64,000 bases of DNA from CAJBVG01 sp943371235 (lineage in GTDB: Bacteria > Bacteroidota > Bacteroidia > Sphingobacteriales > Sphingobacteriaceae): positions 1-64,000 of the forward strand of contig CALRTZ010000005.1 in NCBI GenBank assembly GCA_943371235.1. The letters run 5' to 3'. Position 1 is the stretch's first letter; each line of letters begins with the position of its first letter. The notes below the pieces were generated by a model. It searched no databases. It had not been told where the DNA came from and worked only from the letters and a program-made list of their open reading frames with translations. This document shows positions 25,752 through 34,325 of the stretch, piece by piece. Both the position numbers and the translations under genes were made by a program.

Positions 25752-27668
25752 TTGATTGCATTAAACGACCTTACCTTCGAATTCGGAGCGAGAGCATTAT
25801 ACGAAGAAGTAAATTGGCATATTAAACCAGGAGAAAAAATTGGGTTAATAGGAGCGAATGGTACAGGAAAAACTACCTTATTAAGAATTTTAGTAGGCGA
25901 ATACAAACCTACATCGGGTACCATTTCTAAAACGAAAACCTTAAAAATTGGCTACTTAAATCAGGATTTACTTTCTTACCAATCTGATCATTCTATTTTA
26001 CACGTTGCGATGGAAGCATTCGAACGTCAGAATGAATTACACGATCAAATTGAAGAAATAATTAAGCAATTAGAGCACGATTATTCTGATCAAATAATAA
26101 CGAAACTAAGTACATTACAAGAAGAATTTGAAGCCTTAGATGGCTACAATATTCAGTACAAAGCAGAGCAAATTTTAGCAGGTTTAGGATTTACTGCCGA
26201 CCAAACTCAGCGTCCACTTTCTACTTTTTCTGGAGGTTGGCGTATGCGTGTAATGTTAGCGAAAATATTATTGCAACAGCCTGATTTATTATTGCTAGAT
26301 GAGCCTACCAACCACTTAGATTTACCTTCTATTAAATGGTTAGAAGAATACTTAAATGCGTTTGAAGGCGCTTATGTTATTGTATCTCACGATAGGTATT
26401 TCTTAGATCGTACGGTTACTAAAATTGTTGAATCGGCAAATCAAGATTTAACTATTTACGCCGGTAACTATTCTTTTTATTTAGAAGAAAAAGCTATTCG
26501 TTCTGAAATTCAGAAAGGACAATACCAAAATCAACAACAATACATTAAAGAGCAAGAGAAATTAATTGATCGTTTTAGAGCAAAAGCTTCGAAAGCAAAA
26601 ATGGCTCAATCGAGAATTAAAGCACTTGATAAATTAGAAAGAGTAGATGCTGTTGAAGATAACAACGCGGCCGTAAACTTCAGATTTAAATTTTCTAAAC
26701 AATCGGGTAGGCACGTGGTAACGCTTGAAAACATTACCAAAGCGTATCCTGAAACACCTATTTTAAAAGATACTCAGGGATTAATTGAGAAGGGTGATAA
26801 AATTGCATTAATTGGTGCAAACGGAAAAGGTAAATCAACTTTGCTTAGAATTATTGCCGATGCCGAAAGTTATCAAGGCAAGAAAAATACAGGCCATAAT
26901 GTTACCGAAGCATTTTTTGCACAGCATCAATTAGAGTCATTGCATTTAGATAACGACATCTTATCTGAACTTAAAAACTTTGCACCCGAATATTCTGAAA
27001 CAGAAATTAGATCTTTATTAGGATGTTTCCTTTTCAGTGGAGATTCTGTATTCAAAAAAATTAAAATACTTTCTGGAGGAGAAAAATCACGTGTGGCATT
27101 GGCAAAAGTAATTACCTCCGATGCTAATTTTCTAATTCTGGATGAGCCTACGAACCACTTAGATATTCAATCTGTAAACATACTTATACAAGCCCTACAA
27201 CAATTTGAAGGTACCTTTATCGTTGTATCCCATGATAGGTATTTGTTAGATGAAGTAGCGAATAAAATTTGGTACATAGAAGACGAAGAAATTAAAGAAT
27301 ACCCTGGCACGTACAAAGAATACGAAGAGTGGATGACCAAGCGAGAGAAAGAGAAGAAGGATGCACTTGAACCAGTTAAAAAAGAGAAAAAAGAAAAAGG
27401 AGCTAAAGCTCCAGTAGTTACAGATGAGAAGAAAAATCTTCAGAAAAAATTAAGTACTGAATTGGATAAAATTGAAAAGGAAATTCAAACGCATGAAACC
27501 AGTAAAGTAGTGTTAGAAGATTTACTTTCTCAAGAAGAAAACTACAGCAATTCACAAAAATTAACAGAGTTAAACAATCAATACGATAAAATAAAACGTA
27601 CCATTATTGTGAAACAAGCGGAGTGGGACGAGTTAGCTGAAAAATTAATGGAATTAGAAAGCGAATGA
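25752..27668 (+). CDS. ABC-F family ATPase (Uup/EttA-like)
   Basis: 638 residues, with no membrane domain. Two ABC domains: Walker A GANGTGKTT (about 34-42) and GANGKGKST (about 354-362), signatures FSGGWRMR and LSGGEKSR, Walker B LLLLDEPTNHLD and FLILDEPTNHLD. A linker with KASKAKMAQSRIKALDKLE separates them, and a C-terminal Lys/Glu-rich coiled coil ends the protein. The family acts on ribosomes or on nucleic acids. The start is TTG, supported by the family N-terminus (MIALNDLTFEFGARALYEEVN), and lies at the edge of the array. The last 4 nt overlap the next gene (ATGA). Confidence 0.92.
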   Translation: MIALNDLTFEFGARALYEEVNWHIKPGEKIGLIGANGTGKTTLLRILVGEYKPTSGTISKTKTLKIGYLNQDLLSYQSDHSILHVAMEAFERQNELHDQIEEIIKQLEHDYSDQIITKLSTLQEEFEALDGYNIQYKAEQILAGLGFTADQTQRPLSTFSGGWRMRVMLAKILLQQPDLLLLDEPTNHLDLPSIKWLEEYLNAFEGAYVIVSHDRYFLDRTVTKIVESANQDLTIYAGNYSFYLEEKAIRSEIQKGQYQNQQQYIKEQEKLIDRFRAKASKAKMAQSRIKALDKLERVDAVEDNNAAVNFRFKFSKQSGRHVVTLENITKAYPETPILKDTQGLIEKGDKIALIGANGKGKSTLLRIIADAESYQGKKNTGHNVTEAFFAQHQLESLHLDNDILSELKNFAPEYSETEIRSLLGCFLFSGDSVFKKIKILSGGEKSRVALAKVITSDANFLILDEPTNHLDIQSVNILIQALQQFEGTFIVVSHDRYLLDEVANKIWYIEDEEIKEYPGTYKEYEEWMTKREKEKKDALEPVKKEKKEKGAKAPVVTDEKKNLQKKLSTELDKIEKEIQTHETSKVVLEDLLSQEENYSNSQKLTELNNQYDKIKRTIIVKQAEWDELAEKLMELESE

Positions 27669-28918
27669 AATTTATAAAGTGCATTGTATTTTTTTTACTT
27701 GGGAGTTTGACTGCAAATGCTCAAATTCAAAAAGACACTGTTTATGATGCACATATACATTCGGTTTTATTGTACAATAGCAAAGCGGAACAATCGTTCC
27801 CGATGATACAGCTTAACTCCTCAGATTTTTTGCAATTAAAATTTGATGATTTTCAGGATGAATATTCGAATTACTCTTATACCATAGAGCATTGCGATGT
27901 AGAATGGAACCTCTCTGCAATATCAAGCATGGAATACATTAGAGGGTTTAATCGTAATTTTATTACAGAGTATAAATTTTCATCGAATACCAACCAAAAC
28001 TATGTGCATTATCAATTACAATTCCCGAATACCGACGTGGAATTTTTACTTTCTGGTAATTACATATTAAAAGTTTTTCATAGCAGTGATGATGCTAAGC
28101 CCTTGTTCAGTGCACGTTTTATGATTTACGAAAACAATGTACAAATTAACCATACCCTTCGTAGGAGCACCGTGGTTAGTGAACGCAACAAACGTCAGAA
28201 ATTAGATTTACAAATTTTATCACCTGATTACAGAATCGACAATCCTTTTGATCAGTTAAAGGTGGTTGTAATGCAAAACAATAATTGGAAAACGGCAAAA
28301 ATAAACAGAAGGCCTTCGTTTTTTGAACCAGATAGATTTACCTACGACCATGTTGATGCCAATGATTTCGATGGCTTGAACGAGTTCAGGAGATTTGACA
28401 TTAGAAGTTTCCGATTTTTAGGCGAACGATTGGTTCGCATACAACAAGACACAGCTTGGGATGTATTTGTAATGGAAGATTTTCCGAAAAACCCTTTGAG
28501 ATATGTGGAAGAGTTTGATAACAATGGAAATTTTTTCATTAAAAGATCAGACATGGGCCAAAGCGATTACCAAGCAGATTACGGTCATGTACACTTAGCA
28601 TTTGATTATGGAACGCAAAATCCGTATGGCGATTATTACGTATTGGGAAGATTTAACAATTGGCAAGCCAATGAAAAATCTAAAATGAGTTATAATTTCA
28701 ACTCAGGAAATTACGAAGCAAACATCTACTTAAAACAAGGTATTTACGATTATATGATAGGTTTTAAGAGTTTCAAATCTGCTTTTATTGATTACAGTAA
28801 TACGGAAGGAAATTTTTACGACACACAAAATGATTACCGAGTATTGGTTTATTACAGGCGAACTGGTTACCGATACGATGAATTAATTGCGGTAAAAGAT
28901 TTCCAATTAAACCCTTAG
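27665..28918 (+). CDS. Type IX secretion system plug protein (DUF5103)
   Basis: 417 residues. A signal peptide (about 1-19, LTANAQ) precedes beta-rich domains of the DUF5103/T9SS plug family (DAHIHSVLLYNS, YTIEHCDVEWN and MEYIRGFNRNF are typical). In Flavobacterium the Plug closes the SprA translocon on the periplasmic side when cargo is absent. The four exported proteins with T9SS signals in this window would be potential cargo. ATGA overlap with the ABC-F gene indicates co-translation. A 9-bp stem (28919-28941, TATTTCAAT / ATTGAAATA) directly follows the stop. Confidence 0.86.
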   Translation: MKFIKCIVFFLLGSLTANAQIQKDTVYDAHIHSVLLYNSKAEQSFPMIQLNSSDFLQLKFDDFQDEYSNYSYTIEHCDVEWNLSAISSMEYIRGFNRNFITEYKFSSNTNQNYVHYQLQFPNTDVEFLLSGNYILKVFHSSDDAKPLFSARFMIYENNVQINHTLRRSTVVSERNKRQKLDLQILSPDYRIDNPFDQLKVVVMQNNNWKTAKINRRPSFFEPDRFTYDHVDANDFDGLNEFRRFDIRSFRFLGERLVRIQQDTAWDVFVMEDFPKNPLRYVEEFDNNGNFFIKRSDMGQSDYQADYGHVHLAFDYGTQNPYGDYYVLGRFNNWQANEKSKMSYNFNSGNYEANIYLKQGIYDYMIGFKSFKSAFIDYSNTEGNFYDTQNDYRVLVYYRRTGYRYDELIAVKDFQLNP

Positions 28919-28941
28919 TATTTCAATTGTATATTGAAATA
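28919..28941 (+). other. AT-rich hairpin after the plug gene
   Basis: Stem TATTTCAAT / ATTGAAATA with a 5-nt loop (tgtat), starting directly after the stop codon. No T run follows. It may mark the 3' end of the transcript. The remainder up to 29070 contains no recognisable element. Confidence 0.5.
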
Positions 28942-29070
28942 CAAACATTTAGCTAAAAATTTGTGTAGAACTTTTTTACTTAAATGTGTCCGAATGTTGC
29001 ACTTAGTCATTTCTTTATGTTTATTTGCATTCTGTGAGTTTGGATTAATTAATTGTACTGGATAAAGATT

Positions 29071-31536
29071 ATGGCTAAAAATTTATTAATAGTAGAGTCG
29101 CCTGCAAAGGCAAAAACAATAGAAGGCTATTTAGGTAAAGACTTTATGGTAAAGTCGAGCTACGGTCACATACGTGATTTGGTGAAGGGGAATAATGCTA
29201 TTGATATTGAAAATGATTTTGCACAACAATACGAAGTGCCATCAGAAAAAAAAGCATTAGTATCTGAATTAAAAAAGTTAGCAAAGGGAGCAGAGATGGT
29301 CTGGCTCGCATCCGACGAGGACCGCGAGGGAGAAGCCATATCATGGCATTTATTTGAAACACTTGGCTTAGATGCAAAAAAAACAAAGCGAATTGTTTTT
29401 CATGAAATCACAAAACCAGCCATTGTAAAAGCAATAGAAAACCCAAGAACGATAGATTACAATTTAGTATATGCACAACAAGCACGTAGGGTATTAGACA
29501 GATTAGTGGGTTTTGAATTATCGCCAGTGTTATGGAGAAAAATAAAACCATCCTTATCTGCTGGTAGAGTACAATCTGTAGCCGTACGTTTAATTGTCGA
29601 CAGAGAAAGAGAGATCAATGTATTTAATGCAGAAGCTAGCTTTAAAGTAATGGCTTTGTTTAATACAGATGGAACTAGAAAAACAACCTTTAAGGCTGAA
29701 CTAGGTTCGAGATTTCAAAAAGTTAGCGATGCTGAAACATTTTTAAAAGATTGTATACCGGCAAGCTATGCTGTAAGATCTTTAGAAGTGAAACCAGCAA
29801 AGCGTACACCATCTGCACCATTTACAACTTCCACTTTACAACAAGAGGCAAGTAGAAAATTAGGATTCTCTGTTTCGAGAACCATGAGTGTTGCGCAAAA
29901 ATTATACGAAGCAGGTAAGATATCATACATGCGTACCGACTCAGTAAATCTATCGGATACAGCCTTACAAGCAGCAGAAAAAGAAATTTTAAGCGCCTAC
30001 GGAAATCAATATCATCAATTAAGAAAATACAAAACTAAATCTGCCGGCGCACAAGAAGCCCACGAGGCAATACGTCCAACATACTTTGATGTACACACAG
30101 TTGACGGAGATGCTGCTGAAAAAAGATTGTATGAATTGATTTGGAAAAGAGCAATTGCTTCGCAAATGAGTGAAGCGCTTTTTGAAAAAACTACTGCAAA
30201 AATTTCTATATCAACACGACCAGAAGAACTTACTGCACAAGGTGAAGTATTAAAGTTTGATGGCTTTTTGAAAGTTTACATGGAATCTGTTGATGAAGAC
30301 GATGACGTAAATAGTATTGATGACGATACAGATAATAAAATGTTACCTGTACTTGCAGAAAAGCAAGCCTTAAATTTAGATGAGTTAAAAGCAATGGAGC
30401 GTTTCTCTCGCCCTCCTGCTAGATATACCGAAGCAAGTTTGGTGAAAAAACTAGAAGAGTTGGGCATTGGCAGACCTTCTACGTACGCACCAACCATTGC
30501 AACTGTGCAAAACAGAGGCTATGTAACGAAGGAAGATAGAGAAGGTAAGCAACGTATATATAGAGTATTAAAAATTAAGAACAAAGAAGTAACATTAGAA
30601 TCCTTAACAGAACAAACAGGTGTAGAGAAATCTAAATTATTTCCTACCGACATTGGTTCTTTGGTGAATGATTTTTTAGTTCAACATTTTAAAAATATTG
30701 TTGATTATAATTTTACAGCAACGGTAGAAAAAGAATTCGATGACATTGCTCAAGGCTTAACAGTATGGACTAAAATGATAAAAGATTTTTATCAGCCATT
30801 CCATAAAGATGTTGAGAATACAATGGAGAATGCTGATAGAGCAAATGCTACCAGAGAGCTAGGCTTAGATCCAGAAACGAGCAAACCAATATCAGTAAAA
30901 ATAGGCAGATACGGACCTTATGTTCAAATTGGGGAAGCAGACGAAGCAACTGGCGAAAAGCCACGTTTTGCAAGCTTACGTCCGGGTCAGATGGTAGAAA
31001 CATTAAGCTTAGCCGAGGCATTGGATTTATTTAAAATGCCTAAGAAAGTTGGCTTATTTGAAGAGAAAGAAGTAACTATAGGAATAGGTAGATTCGGACC
31101 GTATATTAGACATGATAGCGTATTTACATCCTTAACTAAAGAAGACGACCCATATACTGTAACCTTAGAAAGATCGATAGAATTAATTTTAGCAAAACGA
31201 GAAAAAGATGCCAATAAATTAATCAAAGCATTTGAAGAAAGTGAATTGGTGAAAATATTAAATGGCAGATGGGGACCGTATATTGCTTATGGTAAATTGA
31301 ATTTAAAAATACCAAAAGGTACAGAAGCAACTACTCTAACTTATGAAGATATTGTAAAGATAGCAGGAGGTGTAGAACCTAGCGCTGATCTGAAAAAAGC
31401 AGGTGGAAAAAAAGGAGCTGTAAAAAAAGCAGCACCAACGAAAGCTGCACCAAAGAAGGCAGCTCCTAAAAAAGCCGCTGCAAAAAAATCAGCCACTAAA
31501 AAAGCCGCACCTAAAAAAGCTAGTCCTAAAAAATAG
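29071..31536 (+). CDS. topA: DNA topoisomerase I (type IA)
   Basis: Relaxes negative supercoils by single-strand passage. The ATG at 29071 is chosen (MAKNLLIVESPAKAKT); a TTG 18 nt upstream adds residues absent from the family. 821 residues. The TOPRIM domain has E9 in VESPAKAKT and the SDEDREGE acidic triad; the active tyrosine is Y286 in GKISYMRTDSV. C-terminal repeats follow (IGRYGPYVQ, IGRFGPYIR, NGRWGPYIA). No zinc-ribbon cysteines are present. The last 40 residues are a Lys/Ala/Pro tail of KKAAPKKA repeats resembling histone H1, likely a DNA-binding extension. Confidence 0.96.
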   Translation: MAKNLLIVESPAKAKTIEGYLGKDFMVKSSYGHIRDLVKGNNAIDIENDFAQQYEVPSEKKALVSELKKLAKGAEMVWLASDEDREGEAISWHLFETLGLDAKKTKRIVFHEITKPAIVKAIENPRTIDYNLVYAQQARRVLDRLVGFELSPVLWRKIKPSLSAGRVQSVAVRLIVDREREINVFNAEASFKVMALFNTDGTRKTTFKAELGSRFQKVSDAETFLKDCIPASYAVRSLEVKPAKRTPSAPFTTSTLQQEASRKLGFSVSRTMSVAQKLYEAGKISYMRTDSVNLSDTALQAAEKEILSAYGNQYHQLRKYKTKSAGAQEAHEAIRPTYFDVHTVDGDAAEKRLYELIWKRAIASQMSEALFEKTTAKISISTRPEELTAQGEVLKFDGFLKVYMESVDEDDDVNSIDDDTDNKMLPVLAEKQALNLDELKAMERFSRPPARYTEASLVKKLEELGIGRPSTYAPTIATVQNRGYVTKEDREGKQRIYRVLKIKNKEVTLESLTEQTGVEKSKLFPTDIGSLVNDFLVQHFKNIVDYNFTATVEKEFDDIAQGLTVWTKMIKDFYQPFHKDVENTMENADRANATRELGLDPETSKPISVKIGRYGPYVQIGEADEATGEKPRFASLRPGQMVETLSLAEALDLFKMPKKVGLFEEKEVTIGIGRFGPYIRHDSVFTSLTKEDDPYTVTLERSIELILAKREKDANKLIKAFEESELVKILNGRWGPYIAYGKLNLKIPKGTEATTLTYEDIVKIAGGVEPSADLKKAGGKKGAVKKAAPTKAAPKKAAPKKAAAKKSATKKAAPKKASPKK

Positions 31537-31545
31537 TTTTTGCAG

Positions 31546-31950
31546 ATGAAGAAAGATTTACCTGAAAATATTGTTGAAGGAGTTGCCATTGCAGTTGTGT
31601 TAGAAGAAGAACATGTGGAAGCACGTTCTTGGAAAGTGTATGTGTTAAACCTACGCGATTCACAAATACAGAATGTGTTAATTAGCTCTAAAGGCTATGG
31701 CACAATGAATGGAGAGCAAGTAAAAACAACTGTTTTCAGACATTTTATTGGTAATTTAGAAGCAAACAAATATGCAGCTATAGAATTAATTGATGAAAAA
31801 TTGTTTGCAATAAATAATGAGTTTTGGTTAAGTTATTACATTAATGGGGAAATTTTTGATAAAAAATATATTTTTCTAACAGAGAGTATTTCAGAATCCA
31901 ACTTCATTCGGATTCCATATATAAATAAACCAGGGGTAATGATAAAATAA
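31546..31950 (+). CDS. Conserved-type protein of unknown function (134 residues)
   Basis: Start at 31546 (ATG); a TTG two codons earlier is also possible. No signal peptide, membrane segment or catalytic motif is visible. The predicted character is a compact alternating beta protein: VEGVAIAVVLEEE, WKVYVLNLRD, NVLISSKGYG, EFWLSYYINGEIFDKKYIFL. It lies 9 nt after topA and 10 nt before the exonuclease gene, so it probably belongs to one operon. I do not recognise a characterised family and give no function. Confidence 0.7.
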   Translation: MKKDLPENIVEGVAIAVVLEEEHVEARSWKVYVLNLRDSQIQNVLISSKGYGTMNGEQVKTTVFRHFIGNLEANKYAAIELIDEKLFAINNEFWLSYYINGEIFDKKYIFLTESISESNFIRIPYINKPGVMIK

Positions 31951-31960
31951 AAAAATAATC

Positions 31961-32581
31961 ATGATGTTACGCTCAGCATTTCACGATATATTATTTTTAG
32001 ATATTGAAACTGTACCGACTTTAGGAGACTCGGGAGAAATGAGCGTTACTGATTACGATCAAATTTTATGTATTTGTGTTGGTAAAATAGGTCAGGATTC
32101 TGAAGATAGTTTTTTAAAATTACGCTGTTTTTACAATGAAAATGAAAATCATTTGTTGCAAGAATTCAACTCATTCCTGCAAAATTTAAATCCTCATACT
32201 TTATTGTACGCACACAATGGAAAGCAATTTGATTTTCCATTGATCACAAAAAGAATGAGGTTGCATAATATTGACTTAGCCGATGTTTTAAATGTTTCTG
32301 GAAATAATCTTTCCGAATTGAATTTAGTAGACAGTTCTGAGCTTCGTAAATTCTCGGGCTTAAAACATTATAGCTCTCTCGAATTCTTATCTTATATTTT
32401 TAAAATTGAAAATGTAAATACAGATTTAGATGATAATACGATGCAAAAAGAGTATTATTTTCAGAATGATTTACAAAGGATAATTGATTTTTGCTACCGC
32501 GATGTAGTAACCATTGCACAATTGTTATTAAGATTTAACAACCAAAACACCATTCGTACAGAAAATATTTATTATGTTTAG
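31961..32581 (+). CDS. DEDD-family 3'-5' exonuclease (predicted PolB-like)
   Basis: 206 residues. Exo I is LFLDIETVP (D14, E16), Exo II is YAHNGKQFDFPLI, and Exo III is FCYRDVVTI, of the YxxxD type (DEDDy). This matches predicted stand-alone 3'-5' exonucleases of the DnaQ/PolB superfamily. The substrate is unknown. The first two codons are both ATG and either may be used. It sits between the 134-residue protein and the ABC ATPase. Confidence 0.82.
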   Translation: MMLRSAFHDILFLDIETVPTLGDSGEMSVTDYDQILCICVGKIGQDSEDSFLKLRCFYNENENHLLQEFNSFLQNLNPHTLLYAHNGKQFDFPLITKRMRLHNIDLADVLNVSGNNLSELNLVDSSELRKFSGLKHYSSLEFLSYIFKIENVNTDLDDNTMQKEYYFQNDLQRIIDFCYRDVVTIAQLLLRFNNQNTIRTENIYYV

Positions 32582-32601
32582 GGTAATAAGCAATATTTTC
32601 G

Positions 32602-34314
32602 ATGGAACCTATTCTACAGGTCGATAAACTCAGTGTACATTTCAAAAACGATCAAGGTACTACAACATCTATTAAAAACATCACTTTTAATATAGATAGA
32701 GGTACTATTTGCGGTATTGTTGGCGAATCTGGTTCTGGAAAATCGGTTACATCTTTGGCCATTATGCGCCTTTTAGCACCCAATGCCAGTATAGATGGGA
32801 GCATAAAGTTTAGCACTAACAATGAAATTTTATCACTAGAATCTATCTCGGAAGAAAAAATGATTTCCTTGAGAGGCTCTAAAATTGCGATGATTTTTCA
32901 GGAACCCATGACATCTTTAAACCCTGTGTTGAAATGTGGTGACCAGGTAATTGAAGCATTGCAACAACACTTACACTTACCCTACGAAGCAGCAAAAAAT
33001 AGAACTATTGAATTATTTGAAGAAGTAAAGTTGCCTCGTCCAGAAAAAATGTTGGAGTCGTACCCACACGAGTTGAGTGGCGGACAAAAACAACGAGTAA
33101 TGATTGCAATGGCATTGAGTTGTAATCCGGATTTGTTAATAGCCGACGAACCTACCACAGCATTAGATGTAACAGTGCAGAAAAGTATTGTAGAATTATT
33201 ATTGCAAATTAAAAAAGATCGTAATATGAGTATGATCTTTATAACGCACGACTTAGGTTTAATTGCAGAAATTGCCGACGATATAATAGTAATGTATAAA
33301 GGGGAGATTAAAGAGAAAGGCACTGTTAAACAGATTTTGAATACCCCTCAACATCCTTATACAAAAGGGCTCATAGCCTGTAGGCCTAATTTAAAAAACT
33401 CATTGAAAAGGTTGCCAACCATGAGTGATTTTATGAATGAACAAGGGGATAGCACCGATTTAGATTTATCAACATTAAAAAGAAATACAAACGACACATT
33501 AGCACGCAGAGAAAAATTATACGCGCAAAAACCGATTGTAGAAGTAATAAATGTTGAAAAATATTACCCAGTACGTAAAGGCTTGTTTGCGAAAAGCACA
33601 GAATATGTGAAGGCGGTAGATGGGGTTAATATTAAGTTGTACCCTGGTGAAACACTTGGCCTGGTTGGCGAATCAGGTTGTGGTAAATCTACCTTGGGCA
33701 GATGTATTTTACGATTAATAGAACCGAGTGCAGGTGAAATATATTTTGAAGGGCAAAACATTACACATTTGAAAAATACTGAAATGCGAAAACTTAGGTC
33801 GCAGATGCAAATTATTTTTCAAGATCCCTACTCATCATTAAACCCACGTTTAACCGTAGGGCAAACCTTAATGGAGCCCATGCAAGTACATCGCATACTC
33901 GCAAATGATAAAGAACGGAAAGCAAAAGTATTGGATATATTAAACAATGTAGGCTTAATGAGTTCACATTTTGATAGGTTTCCGCATGAATTTTCTGGAG
34001 GGCAACGTCAGCGAATTTGTATTGCCAGAGCATTGGTATTGGAACCAAAACTTATTATTTGCGACGAATCTGTTTCGGCTTTAGATGTTTCGGTACAAGC
34101 ACAAGTGTTAAATTTGTTAAGCGATTTAAGAGATCAGTTTAACTTAACTTATATTTTTATTTCGCACGATTTATCGGTGGTGAAACATTTTTCGGATCGC
34201 TTAATCGTAATGAATAAAGGGAAAATAGTGGAAGAAGGATTTCCAGAGGAAGTATATGCTCAACCAAAGCAAGCGTATACCAAACAATTAATTGAGGCAA
34301 TACCTCAATTTTAA
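32602..34314 (+). CDS. Fused double ABC ATPase, dipeptide/oligopeptide importer type (DppD-DppF)
   Basis: 570 residues with two nucleotide-binding domains. Domain 1 (about 1-265): Walker A GESGSGKSV, signature LSGGQKQRVMIA, Walker B LLIADEPTTALD, then the oligopeptide-transporter C-terminal motif TPQHPYTKGLIACRP. Domain 2 (about 310-570): Walker A GESGCGKST, signature FSGGQRQRICIA, Walker B IICDESVSALD, where the usual DEP is DES, and QPKQAYTKQLIEAIP. Fusion resembles YejF/GsiA. No permease or binding-protein gene is nearby, so the partner membrane subunits are elsewhere. Confidence 0.91.
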   Translation: MEPILQVDKLSVHFKNDQGTTTSIKNITFNIDRGTICGIVGESGSGKSVTSLAIMRLLAPNASIDGSIKFSTNNEILSLESISEEKMISLRGSKIAMIFQEPMTSLNPVLKCGDQVIEALQQHLHLPYEAAKNRTIELFEEVKLPRPEKMLESYPHELSGGQKQRVMIAMALSCNPDLLIADEPTTALDVTVQKSIVELLLQIKKDRNMSMIFITHDLGLIAEIADDIIVMYKGEIKEKGTVKQILNTPQHPYTKGLIACRPNLKNSLKRLPTMSDFMNEQGDSTDLDLSTLKRNTNDTLARREKLYAQKPIVEVINVEKYYPVRKGLFAKSTEYVKAVDGVNIKLYPGETLGLVGESGCGKSTLGRCILRLIEPSAGEIYFEGQNITHLKNTEMRKLRSQMQIIFQDPYSSLNPRLTVGQTLMEPMQVHRILANDKERKAKVLDILNNVGLMSSHFDRFPHEFSGGQRQRICIARALVLEPKLIICDESVSALDVSVQAQVLNLLSDLRDQFNLTYIFISHDLSVVKHFSDRLIVMNKGKIVEEGFPEEVYAQPKQAYTKQLIEAIPQF

Positions 34315-34325
34315 ATTTTAATAAT

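Noticed and set aside
28942..29070. Small RNA or tRNA between the plug gene and topA
   Set aside because: No cloverleaf or stable structure with terminator could be recognised.
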